From positions 1-12,340 of the forward strand of contig CAJTSQ010000055.1 in assembly GCA_910578735.1 (NCBI GenBank): a DNA stretch of 12,340 nucleotides. The letters are read 5' to 3'. The notes beneath the pieces are model-generated. The model was not told where the DNA came from and searched no databases. It saw nothing but the letters and a program-made list of their open reading frames with translations. Positions 6,219-12,340 of this stretch are shown here, in pieces. The DNA comes from an uncultured Oscillospiraceae bacterium. Lineage in GTDB: Bacteria > Bacillota > Clostridia > Oscillospirales > Oscillospiraceae. The position numbers and the translations under genes are program-made. Each line of letters starts with the position of its first letter. The stretch's first letter is position 1.

Positions 6219-7718
6219 ATGATCGACATCGCCGTTTCCAAGCTGGCGGATTACGCCATCCGTTCGGGTCTGGTGGAGGAATGTGACCGGACCTGGGCCA
6301 TCAATACCATTCTGGATGTGTTGAAGCTGGACAGCTATACAGAGCCGGAGGAGAAGGACTGGGACACAGGGTACATCGAGCTGGCACCCATCCTGGAGGA
6401 GCTGCTGGACGACGCCTACGCCCGGGGGGTGCTCACCGAAAATTCCGTGGTCTACCGGGACCTGTTCGACACCGAGCTCATGGGCCGGCTCACCCCACGG
6501 CCCTCTCAGGTGATCGAGAAGTTCCGCGCCTGTTATATGGACGATCCCGAGTATGCCACCAACTGGTACTACACCTTCAGCCAGGACACCAACTACATCC
6601 GCCGGGACCGCATCGCCAGGGACATGCAGTGGAAGGCCCCCACCCAGTACGGGGAGCTGGACATCACCATCAACCTGTCCAAGCCGGAGAAGGACCCCAA
6701 AGCCATTGCCGCGGCCAAGAACCTGCCCGCCTCCGCCTACCCCCGGTGCCAGCTGTGCGCTGAGAATGAGGGCTACGCCGGCCGTGTGAACCACCCCGCC
6801 CGGCAGAACCACCGCATCGTCCCCATCACCATCAACGGCTCCCCCTGGTTTTTGCAGTACTCCCCCTACGTCTACTACAACGAGCACTGCATCTGCCTGA
6901 ACAGCGTCCACACCCCTATGAAGATCGACCGGGCCTGCTTCGCCAAGCTGCTGGACTTCGTCCGGCAGTTCCCCCACTACTTTGTTGGCTCCAACGCCGA
7001 CCTGCCCATCGTGGGCGGCTCCATCCTGGCGCACGACCACTTCCAGGGGGGGCACTACACCTTTGCTATGGAGAAGGCCCCTGTTGAAACGCCTGTCAGC
7101 TTCCCCGGCTTTGAGGAGGTAGAGGCGGGTATCGTGAAGTGGCCCATGTCGGTGGTGCGCATTTCCTCCAAGGACCCGGAACGGCTCATAGATCTGGCGG
7201 ATAAAATCCTGCTGGCCTGGCGGGGCTACAGCGACGAAGCGGCCTTCATCTTCGCCGAGACCGACGGTGAGCCCCACAACACCATCACCCCCATCGCCCG
7301 GAAGCGAGGGGACAAATTCGAGCTGGACCTGGTGCTGCGCAACAACATCACCACTCAGGAGCACCCCCTGGGGGTCTACCATCCCCATGCCGAACTCCAC
7401 CACATCAAAAAGGAGAACATCGGCCTCATCGAGGTGATGGGCCTGGCCGTCCTCCCCGCCCGGCTGAAGGAGGAGCTGGCCGCTGTGGCCGACTGTCTGG
7501 CCGCCGGAACGGACCTCCGGGCCAGTGAGCTGACGGAAAAGCACGCCGACTGGGCCGAGGAGTTCGCCAAGAACTACACCATCACCGGGGAGAACGCCTT
7601 GGACATCGTCCAGAAGGAGACCGGCCTGGTCTTCGCCAAAGTGCTGGAACACGCCGGGGTGTATAAGCACACCCCCCAGGGTCAGGAGGCCTTCCTCCGG
7701 TTCCTGAAAAGCGTATAA
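6219..7718 (+). CDS. galT: UDP-glucose--hexose-1-phosphate uridylyltransferase, class II
   Basis: It exchanges the uridylyl group between UDP-glucose and galactose-1-phosphate, giving UDP-galactose and glucose-1-phosphate, the step after GalK. The 499-residue length and sequence are typical of the class II (Firmicutes) GalT, which differs from the ~350-residue class I enzyme. The active-site motif is HDHFQGG (His272, His274, Gln276), taking the place of the class I HPHxQ; His274 is probably the uridylylated residue. A CQLC pair (Cys177, Cys180) could bind metal. The start is the ATG at 6219, preceded by GGAGG at 6206-6210. The frame stays open upstream into galK, but that extension has no ribosome binding site and reads galK out of frame. 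A strong terminator follows 10 nt after the stop. No galE or galM is visible here. Confidence 0.96.
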   Translation: MIDIAVSKLADYAIRSGLVEECDRTWAINTILDVLKLDSYTEPEEKDWDTGYIELAPILEELLDDAYARGVLTENSVVYRDLFDTELMGRLTPRPSQVIEKFRACYMDDPEYATNWYYTFSQDTNYIRRDRIARDMQWKAPTQYGELDITINLSKPEKDPKAIAAAKNLPASAYPRCQLCAENEGYAGRVNHPARQNHRIVPITINGSPWFLQYSPYVYYNEHCICLNSVHTPMKIDRACFAKLLDFVRQFPHYFVGSNADLPIVGGSILAHDHFQGGHYTFAMEKAPVETPVSFPGFEEVEAGIVKWPMSVVRISSKDPERLIDLADKILLAWRGYSDEAAFIFAETDGEPHNTITPIARKRGDKFELDLVLRNNITTQEHPLGVYHPHAELHHIKKENIGLIEVMGLAVLPARLKEELAAVADCLAAGTDLRASELTEKHADWAEEFAKNYTITGENALDIVQKETGLVFAKVLEHAGVYKHTPQGQEAFLRFLKSV

Positions 7719-7727
7719 TAGGAAAGA

Positions 7728-7761
7728 CCCCGGCGGCTGGAGTCCAGCCGCCGGGATTTTT
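7728..7761 (+). terminator. Terminator of galK-galT, between convergent operons
   Basis: CCCGGCGGCTGG (7729-7740) pairs perfectly with CCAGCCGCCGGG (7744-7755) around a 3-nt loop and is followed by ATTTTT on the + strand. On the - strand the hairpin begins 4 nt after the permease stop, but the following GTCTTTCC is a poor T-tract, so termination of the leftward operon there is likely less efficient. Confidence 0.9.
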
Positions 7762-9706
7762 ATCGGTTTGGCAGCACATTCCGCTTCAGGCTGGTGTAGG
7801 CCAAGACGATGTAGACGGCGTAGACCAGGGAGAAGACGGCCAGGGCGGACAGGACGATCATCCAGGGGCTGGAGGCCCCCACCATCACCCCCGGCTCCGG
7901 GAGGCTGGCCAGGTGGAGGATAAAGGTCGCTCCGATGAGCACCGGAGGCACGGCGGGCAGGGCGTAGTAGATCGTGAACTGGGCGCGCAGAGCCTTTGCC
8001 ATCTCCCGGCGGTTCATGCCCAGCTTTTGCAGCAGGGAAAACTGCCGCTTATACCGCTCGCTCTCGCTGAGCTGCTGGATGGTGAGGATGGTTGCGGCGG
8101 TCATGGTGAGGGACAGGGCCAGGTAGTACAGCGGGAAGACGAACAGGGCGGTCTGGGAGGCCACCTCTGCCTCCTCGTTGGCCCTGGTGGTGATGGCGTT
8201 GCTGGCAAGCCCGGAGCCGGTGCGCTCGTTGATGTTCCAAAGGTCATAAAACTGCGTTCTTGTCACCGGCTGAACCGTCCTGGCGGCGTAGGCCCAGTGG
8301 TGAACCTCCAGGCCCTCCACCGCCTCGTCCGGCACCACCAGGATGTAGCCCCGCCCGTTGACAGTGCCGCCGCTCTGGGACAGATGCTCGGTGTACACGC
8401 CCCCGGGCTGGAGGGTAACGTCCCCCAGAGTAAGGGGTTCCCGGTAATCCCTCAGAACTTCTTCCAGATAGGTCATGCAGTGAAACAGGTACTGCCCCTC
8501 TTTCAGCTCCACCGTCCGATAACCCGCAATGGCCCGCAGAGCGGCGTAGTCGCTCCAGCGCAGAACAGGTTCCTGTACAAAGTTGAAATAATAGTAGACG
8601 GTCTGAGTCTCGATATAGTCCCGCACCGTGTGGCTGCCGGAGAGGTAGACCTGATACTCCAGGGACTGCTCCACCGGGATATTTTCGTGGATGTAATCCA
8701 GATAGACGGAGGGGTCCCGGTCATCTCCCACGCCGAGATACAAGTCAAAACAGGCATTCTCCGCCGCCCGGCCCTCAAACAGTCCCCGGAAGACCAGCCC
8801 GCTGCCCTCGGAGATGATGGTGGCGGTAAAGATCATGGCGATGGTGGCCATGATCACTCCCATGGTGGCCAGCTTGGCGGTAAGCGTGCGGAAGACCAGC
8901 AGGGTCACGCCCCGATACTTCCGGGCGGGCCGTTTGTCAAAGAAGGCGGGCACCCCGGAGGCGAAGCTGAGGAAGAAGCCGAACAAAAATAAAATCAGAC
9001 ACCCCGCCCCGGCGGTGGCGACGGCAAGGTCCCGCACCATAATCAAAAATGTCCCAGCAACGCCCAGCAGGATGGAGGCTCCAAAAATCCAGCGGCGCTT
9101 TTTCCGCGCTTGGATGACCGCGCCCTCGTTGAGCCGGTCGGAATAGATCAGGTCGTGAATGTTAGCCTTGCGGATATACCTGCGGCTCCGGCGCAGGGCA
9201 AAGAGGTAGATCAGGGCGAAGCAGGCCGCCGTCAGCCCCAGGGCGGGGAGAGAGAAGCCGAAGGAGAAGCGGTAGGGCTGCTTGAACAAGGCGAGGGTCA
9301 GGGCCCGGAAGGCCTGGTAGAGCAGCCCGCCCAGGACCGTCCCCAGCGCCAGGGCGCAGCCCCCCACGGCCAGGTTTTCCAGAAAAAACAGCCGGGCCAC
9401 CTGCCGGTTCTCCAGGCCGATGAGCAGGTAGGTGCCCAGCTCCCGGCCCCGGCGCAGGAGCATGAATTTGGTGGCGTAGGCCACCAGCCAGCCGAAGACG
9501 CACACCACCACCACTGTGGCCAGAGCAATCATGAACGGCAGCATCTCCATGGATTGAGCCAGGGTGCTGATTTCTCGGGAGAAGGTGAGGGCGTTGAAGG
9601 AGTAGAGCAGGGCGGCGGCCATGACCACCGTGACAAAGTAGACCAGATAGTCCCGGGCCTGACGCTTGGCGTTGCGCAGGGAGAGCTTAGATAACGTCAC
9701 TGACAT
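7760..9706 (-). CDS. BceB-type ABC transporter permease (FtsX fold, large extracellular domain)
   Basis: This is the membrane part of a peptide-sensing and detoxification transporter, 648 residues from the ATG at 9706. Hydrophobic segments fit the ten-helix BceB layout: about 20-38, 57-78, 108-131, 151-170, 207-224, 230-250, 280-299, then a ~215-residue outside domain (about 303-518), then 519-543, 577-600 and 615-636. The cytoplasmic loops hold the FtsX-like RRGRELGTYLLIGL and RQFSLLQKLGMNRREM segments that couple to the ATPase. A further in-frame ATG at 9730 would add eight residues; I chose 9706 because a GGGGGGTG purine run precedes it and MSVTLSKLSLRNAKRQ is a typical family start. The gene overlaps the ATPase gene by about 20 bp. 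In characterised systems this protein also signals to the histidine kinase. The peptide recognised cannot be read from sequence. Confidence 0.92.
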   Translation of the reverse strand: MSVTLSKLSLRNAKRQARDYLVYFVTVVMAAALLYSFNALTFSREISTLAQSMEMLPFMIALATVVVVCVFGWLVAYATKFMLLRRGRELGTYLLIGLENRQVARLFFLENLAVGGCALALGTVLGGLLYQAFRALTLALFKQPYRFSFGFSLPALGLTAACFALIYLFALRRSRRYIRKANIHDLIYSDRLNEGAVIQARKKRRWIFGASILLGVAGTFLIMVRDLAVATAGAGCLILFLFGFFLSFASGVPAFFDKRPARKYRGVTLLVFRTLTAKLATMGVIMATIAMIFTATIISEGSGLVFRGLFEGRAAENACFDLYLGVGDDRDPSVYLDYIHENIPVEQSLEYQVYLSGSHTVRDYIETQTVYYYFNFVQEPVLRWSDYAALRAIAGYRTVELKEGQYLFHCMTYLEEVLRDYREPLTLGDVTLQPGGVYTEHLSQSGGTVNGRGYILVVPDEAVEGLEVHHWAYAARTVQPVTRTQFYDLWNINERTGSGLASNAITTRANEEAEVASQTALFVFPLYYLALSLTMTAATILTIQQLSESERYKRQFSLLQKLGMNRREMAKALRAQFTIYYALPAVPPVLIGATFILHLASLPEPGVMVGASSPWMIVLSALAVFSLVYAVYIVLAYTSLKRNVLPNR

Positions 9707-10445
9707 CACCCCCCAGCGCGGCCAGCACATCCAGGATCTCGTGGTAGAACACCGGCCTGCCCCGGTCCCCCCGGAGCAGCTCGTTAAACACCCGTCCGTC
9801 CTTCAGGAACAGCACCCGTTTGGCGTAGCTGGCGCTGTAGGCGTCGTGGGTGACCATGAGGATGGTGGCCCCCAGGTCCCGGTTCATGGTAGTCATGATC
9901 TCCAGCAGGTTCTTAGATGCCTTGGAGTCCAGCGCCCCGGTGGGCTCGTCAGCCAGGAGCAGGGACTGCCCCGCCACCATGGCCCGGGCGCAGGCCGCCC
10001 GCTGCTTCTGGCCGCCGGACACCTGGTAAGGGAATTTTTCCAGGATGTCGGAGATGCCCAGCTTTCCGGCCACCTCACGCACCCGGCTCTGCACCGCTCC
10101 CGGGTCCTGATGGTTCAGAGAGAGGGCCAGGCCGATGTTCTCCTCAATGGTCAGGGTGTCCAGCAGGTTGAAGTCCTGGAACACAAACCCCAGCCGCTCC
10201 CGGCGGAATTTGGCCAGCGCCCCCTCGGAGAGGTCGGCCACGCTCACCCCGTCCAGCAGGATTTTTCCGGCGCTGATGGTGTCGATGGTGGAGATACAGT
10301 TGAGCAAGGTGGTCTTGCCGGAGCCGGAGGCCCCCATGATGGCCAGAAACTCTCCGGCCTCCACGTCGAAGCTCACCCGGTCCAGGGCCTTGGTAACGTT
10401 GTTTTTGCTTCCGTAATATTTTTCAATGTTTTGTACTTGCAGCAT
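9687..10445 (-). CDS. BceA-type ABC transporter ATP-binding protein
   Basis: This 252-residue nucleotide-binding subunit powers the adjacent permease on the cytoplasmic side of the membrane. All motifs are intact: Walker A GASGSGKTT (38-46), Q-loop Gln90 in FQDFNL, signature VSGGQKQR (142-149), Walker B LLLADEPTGALDS (162-174) and H-loop His200 in VTHD. It belongs to the MacB/LolD/BceA type of ATPase that pairs with FtsX-like permeases. The start is well supported by AAAGGAGG (10454-10461), 8 nt before the ATG. It lies 78 bp after the kinase gene, a gap holding a BceR-type box and a possible promoter, and its 3' end overlaps the permease start, so the two subunits are co-translated. The substrate is probably a cell-wall-active antimicrobial peptide, inferred from the family. 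Confidence 0.95.
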   Translation of the reverse strand: MLQVQNIEKYYGSKNNVTKALDRVSFDVEAGEFLAIMGASGSGKTTLLNCISTIDTISAGKILLDGVSVADLSEGALAKFRRERLGFVFQDFNLLDTLTIEENIGLALSLNHQDPGAVQSRVREVAGKLGISDILEKFPYQVSGGQKQRAACARAMVAGQSLLLADEPTGALDSKASKNLLEIMTTMNRDLGATILMVTHDAYSASYAKRVLFLKDGRVFNELLRGDRGRPVFYHEILDVLAALGGDVSDVI

Positions 10446-10473
10446 AGCGGTTGCCTCCTTTGCTTGTGGCCCT

Positions 10474-10521
10474 ATGGTACACCAAAAACAAAGGCCGTTG
10501 TATCGAATTGATATCGATTTG
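10474..10521 (-). promoter_or_regulatory. Candidate internal promoter region of the ABC genes, with 11-bp-period direct repeat
   Basis: On the - strand a TACCAT (10479 down to 10474) could serve as -10, but no good -35 stands at the right distance, as expected for an activated promoter. On the + strand TATCGAATTG (10501-10510) and TATCGATTTG (10512-10521) form a direct repeat of period 11. This lies directly between the BceR-type box and the putative -10. Confidence 0.4.
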
Positions 10522-10539
10522 CCTTACAGTTTTGTAAGG
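10522..10539. promoter_or_regulatory. BceR-type operator (TTACA-N4-TGTAA palindrome)
   Basis: CCTTACA-GTTT-TGTAAGG is a perfect 7+7 bp inverted repeat. It exactly fits the TNACA-N4-TGTAA consensus known for BceR-type response regulators. It covers the stop codon of the histidine kinase gene and lies about 77 bp upstream of the ATPase start, where a binding site for induction of the transporter genes would be expected. On the coding (-) strand no T-run follows, which argues against a terminator. Confidence 0.65.
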
Positions 10540-11534
10540 TTTTCCTTTGCCGGAAAGGTCAGGGTCACGGCAGTCCCCTCGCCCTCCTCCGAGGTAATCT
10601 CCAGCCCCAGTTCCAGAAAACCGGCCAGCTTTTTGCACAGGTACAGCCCCATACCGGTGGACCCGCCCCGGGCCCGGCCATTGCTGCCGGTGAAGCCCCG
10701 GCCGAAGACCCGGGGCAGCTCGTGGGTGGGAATGCCCATGCCATTGTCCGCCACGGTGAGCTGCACCTGCTTCCCCAGAGAGCGGGCGGAGACGGTGACC
10801 ACCGGTTCCTCTCCCCGGTAACGGGCGGCATTCTGAAGTAGCTGGCCCAGGATGAAAACCGCCCATTTCTCGTCGGTATAGACGGAGCGCTCCAGCCCCT
10901 CCGTCTCCACCCGGACCCCGCTCTGAATCAGGAGAGAGCGGTGGTTCCCCACCGCCCTGGCCACCAGCTCAGACAGCTCGGTCTGGCGGATGACGCAGTC
11001 CCGCTCCGGGCTCTCCGCCCGGGCATAGAACAGGGCCCGCTCCACATGCTCCTCGATCCGGGCCAGCTCTCCGGCCAGCTTTCGTCGGGTGGTTCCGTCC
11101 AGCTCCCGGCAGATGAGCCGGGCCGCGGTAATAGGGGTCTTGATCTCGTGGACCCACTGCTCCACATACTCCCGATACTCCCGCTGGGCGGCCTGAGCAT
11201 CGGACACCGCCCCAGTCATGGCCCGCCCCGCCCGGCTGGTCAGGTCAAAGAGCCGCCGTTCATAGAGATTTTTGGGGAACGGGACACACTCGGCAAAGAG
11301 ATATTTCTGGTCCAGGCCGTCCAGAACAGCCTCCAGCTCCCGGAGCCGGGCCCGTTGGCGGAAAAAGTCGGACAGCTGTACCGCCGCAAAGACCAGCAGC
11401 AGGGCCAGAAAAAGGATTACCAGCACACCGGGCTGGGTGCCGGTGGCCCGAAGAAAGAAGGCCGCCACGGCGGCGCAGATTCCCTGAATGAGAAGCCGGT
11501 CCAGGCGGTCGGATATAAATTCCCAAAATGTCAT
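10524..11534 (-). CDS. BceS-type intramembrane-sensing histidine kinase
   Basis: The protein has 336 residues. Two membrane helices (about 14-30 and 36-54) are joined by only about five residues, so there is no outside sensor domain; such kinases are known to take their signal from the partner ABC permease. After a linker, the H-box is YVEQWVHEIKTP with phospho-acceptor His129. The ATPase domain shows the N-box (QNAARY, Asn235), G1 (DNGMGI, 263-268), F-box (FGRGFTG, 277-283) and G2 (GSTGMGLYL, 291-299). All catalytic motifs are intact. The ATG overlaps the regulator's stop codon as ATGA (11531-11534), showing translational coupling. It should phosphorylate the response regulator encoded just upstream on the same strand, and its stop codon lies inside a BceR-type palindrome. 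Confidence 0.94.
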   Translation of the reverse strand: MTFWEFISDRLDRLLIQGICAAVAAFFLRATGTQPGVLVILFLALLLVFAAVQLSDFFRQRARLRELEAVLDGLDQKYLFAECVPFPKNLYERRLFDLTSRAGRAMTGAVSDAQAAQREYREYVEQWVHEIKTPITAARLICRELDGTTRRKLAGELARIEEHVERALFYARAESPERDCVIRQTELSELVARAVGNHRSLLIQSGVRVETEGLERSVYTDEKWAVFILGQLLQNAARYRGEEPVVTVSARSLGKQVQLTVADNGMGIPTHELPRVFGRGFTGSNGRARGGSTGMGLYLCKKLAGFLELGLEITSEEGEGTAVTLTFPAKENLTKL

Positions 11535-12196
11535 ATCTGATACCCCATTCCCCGGCGGGTTTTGATAAAGCCCGGCAGGCCGATTTCCTCCAGCTTGGCC
11601 CGCAGACGGGTCATGTTCACACTGAGGGTGTTGTCGTCAATGTAAACCTGGCTGTCCCACAGGGCATCGATCAGATCGGCCCGGGAGACAATTTTTCCCT
11701 GGTTGCCCATGAGATGAGCCAGAATTTTCAGCTCGTTCCGGGTCAGCTCCACAGAACAGTCTCCCGCCATAGCCGTCCCCCGGGTGAGATGGAGGGTCAG
11801 CCCGGCTGCTTCCACGGTGTCCGGTTCCGCCGGTCCTCCCGCCCGGCGCAGGACCGCCTTGATCCGGGCCAGCAGCACCGGAATGTTGTAGGGTTTGGTG
11901 ATGTAATCGTCCCCGCCCAGGCTCAGAGCCCGCAGCTCATCGGCGGCGGAGTCCCGGCTGGTGACAAAGATGATGGGAGTCCGCGTCCGTTTCCGGATAT
12001 CGGCGCACAGGGACATGCCGTCCCGTCCGGGAAGCCCCAGGTCCATCAGGATCAGGTCAGGCGCGTCGTGGAGAACCTGTTCAGATACGTCAATAAACTC
12101 TGTCACTGCGCTGGCCCGATAGCCCTCGTTCTCCAATAAAAGGGCCAGTTCATCCCGAATAACAGGATCATCTTCAAGAATCATAATTTTTTTCAT
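11531..12196 (-). CDS. BceR-type response regulator (OmpR/PhoB family)
   Basis: This is a 221-residue DNA-binding transcription regulator. The receiver domain (about 1-115) has the acidic pair in LEDD (residues 7-10), phospho-acceptor Asp52 in MDLGLPG, the Thr/Ser in FVTS (79-80) and Lys101 in TKPYN. The C-terminal winged-helix domain (about 130-221) has the usual LTRNELKILAHL, SVNMTRLRAKL and TRRGMGYQI segments. The start is the ATG at 12196 with GGAGGAAG (12207-12214) upstream. The frame is open further out, but that stretch runs through the predicted promoter, so the longer form is rejected. It is the first gene of the kinase-transporter operon. The BceR-type box before the ABC genes is its likely target. 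The direct repeat upstream of its own promoter suggests autoregulation or another OmpR-family input. Confidence 0.95.
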   Translation of the reverse strand: MKKIMILEDDPVIRDELALLLENEGYRASAVTEFIDVSEQVLHDAPDLILMDLGLPGRDGMSLCADIRKRTRTPIIFVTSRDSAADELRALSLGGDDYITKPYNIPVLLARIKAVLRRAGGPAEPDTVEAAGLTLHLTRGTAMAGDCSVELTRNELKILAHLMGNQGKIVSRADLIDALWDSQVYIDDNTLSVNMTRLRAKLEEIGLPGFIKTRRGMGYQI

Positions 12197-12223
12197 GGCA
12201 TTTATTCTTCCTCCGCGCTTAAA

Positions 12224-12239
12224 AGCTGTGCCAACAGCT
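12224..12239. promoter_or_regulatory. Dyad over the predicted start site of the response regulator gene
   Basis: AGCTGT (12224-12229) and ACAGCT (12234-12239) form a perfect 6+6 bp inverted repeat with a 4-nt centre, covering roughly -4 to +12 of the predicted transcript. On the - strand TTTT follows, so it could be a weak early hairpin, but the upstream arm starts before the predicted start site, which favours an operator. Confidence 0.4.
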
Positions 12240-12241
12240 CC

Positions 12242-12250
12242 ATTATACCA
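12242..12250 (-). promoter_or_regulatory. Extended -10 promoter of the response regulator operon
   Basis: The - strand reads TGGTATAAT: a perfect -10 with the extended TGn motif. The region 16-17 nt upstream (ATTCCA or TATTCC) is a poor -35, which fits an extended -10 or activator-dependent promoter. Predicted start is near 12235, about 39 nt before the ATG. Confidence 0.65.
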
Positions 12251-12284
12251 TAATGTGAGAATATGGAATAGTCTTTCCCTCCCA

Positions 12285-12304
12285 TCTACCAAATGTCTAC
12301 CAAA
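12285..12304. repeat. 9-bp direct repeat, 11-bp period, upstream of the response regulator promoter
   Basis: TCTACCAAA occurs perfectly at 12285-12293 and 12296-12304. The pair is centred about 60 bp upstream of the predicted start site. Tandem half-sites one helical turn apart are the usual target layout of OmpR/PhoB-family regulators, so this is a candidate activator site. Confidence 0.5.
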
Positions 12305-12340
12305 AAACCCGCCAAGTCCCTGGGGTGCAGGGGCTGGCGG
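12302..12340 (-). terminator. Terminator of a leftward gene beyond the window
   Basis: CCGCCA (12309-12314) pairs with TGGCGG (12335-12340), and after a bulged A, GTCCCTG (12316-12322) pairs with CAGGGGC (12328-12334) including one wobble. On the - strand the stem is followed by six T (12307-12302). It probably ends a gene lying to the right. The window may cut the outer stem. Confidence 0.75.

Noticed and set aside
6117..7670. A 517-codon open frame on the - strand across galT
   Set aside because: Antisense to an unmistakable class II GalT; composition is biased (Gly/Val/Leu/Gln) and no family motif or ribosome binding site is present.
7913..9694. Long + strand frames (7913-8992 and 9110-9694) opposite the permease gene
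   Set aside because: They mirror the permease coding sequence, are rich in Gly/Gln/Glu low-complexity stretches, and have no promoter or start context.
10522..10543. Palindrome at the kinase stop as a rho-independent terminator
   Set aside because: On the coding strand it is followed by CAAATCG rather than a T-run; the T-run on the other side would serve only the + strand, which has no gene here.
12197..12292. Longer form of the response regulator starting at 12292
   Set aside because: The extra 32 residues would be encoded by the promoter and leader; MKKIMILEDDP at 12196 is the normal receiver-domain start with a ribosome binding site.
1..12340. CRISPR arrays, tRNA or rRNA genes, T-box or other riboswitches, insertion sequences
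   Set aside because: No regularly spaced long repeats, cloverleaf signatures, conserved riboswitch cores or transposase genes were seen on either strand.

Overview
The window looks like chromosome of a GC-rich, low-GC-phylum Gram-positive: a clostridium of the Oscillospiraceae type (Flavonifractor/Lawsonibacter-like gut bacteria). This is an inference from the class II GalT, the clostridial-type galactokinase, the Bce-type peptide-sensing module, strong Shine-Dalgarno sites and GC-rich codon use. No rRNA or tRNA gene, IS element or CRISPR array was seen.

Left part (1-1895): the 3' end of a Mob/Pre (MobV-type) relaxase gene, its hairpin terminator, then a promoter-driven DUF1835/DUF3658-type gene. 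An AT-rich gap of about 230 bp with small repeats follows. This looks like the right-hand end of an integrated mobilizable element, although no attachment site can be proven from one end alone.

Middle part (1896-7760, all +): a three-gene operon with 4-bp ATGA overlaps comprises a DUF4304-like protein of unknown function, pyrG (CTP synthase) and an unrecognised 145-residue protein, closed by a strong terminator. Next comes a two-gene Leloir operon, galK-galT, with its own sigma-A promoter and terminator. Promoter position and Shine-Dalgarno placement argue that galK starts at a TTG (4910), not at the upstream ATG (4883). No galE is present in the window.

Right part (7760-12340, all - strand): a complete BceRS-BceAB-type module in the order response regulator, short two-helix histidine kinase, ABC ATPase, ten-helix FtsX-type permease with a ~215-residue extracellular domain. 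In characterised members of this family the transporter both senses and removes cell-wall-active peptides, and the two-component system induces the transporter. An exact TTACA-N4-TGTAA palindrome, the published BceR-type box, lies across the kinase stop codon and just upstream of the ATPase gene, so the transporter genes probably have their own inducible promoter. The response regulator gene has an extended -10 promoter with a perfect 9-bp direct repeat at 11-bp period near -60 and a dyad over the predicted start site. Upstream of it lies a terminator for a gene beyond the window. The most noteworthy content is this regulatory architecture, the two unknown genes coupled to pyrG, and the variant sugar-binding motif of GalK.
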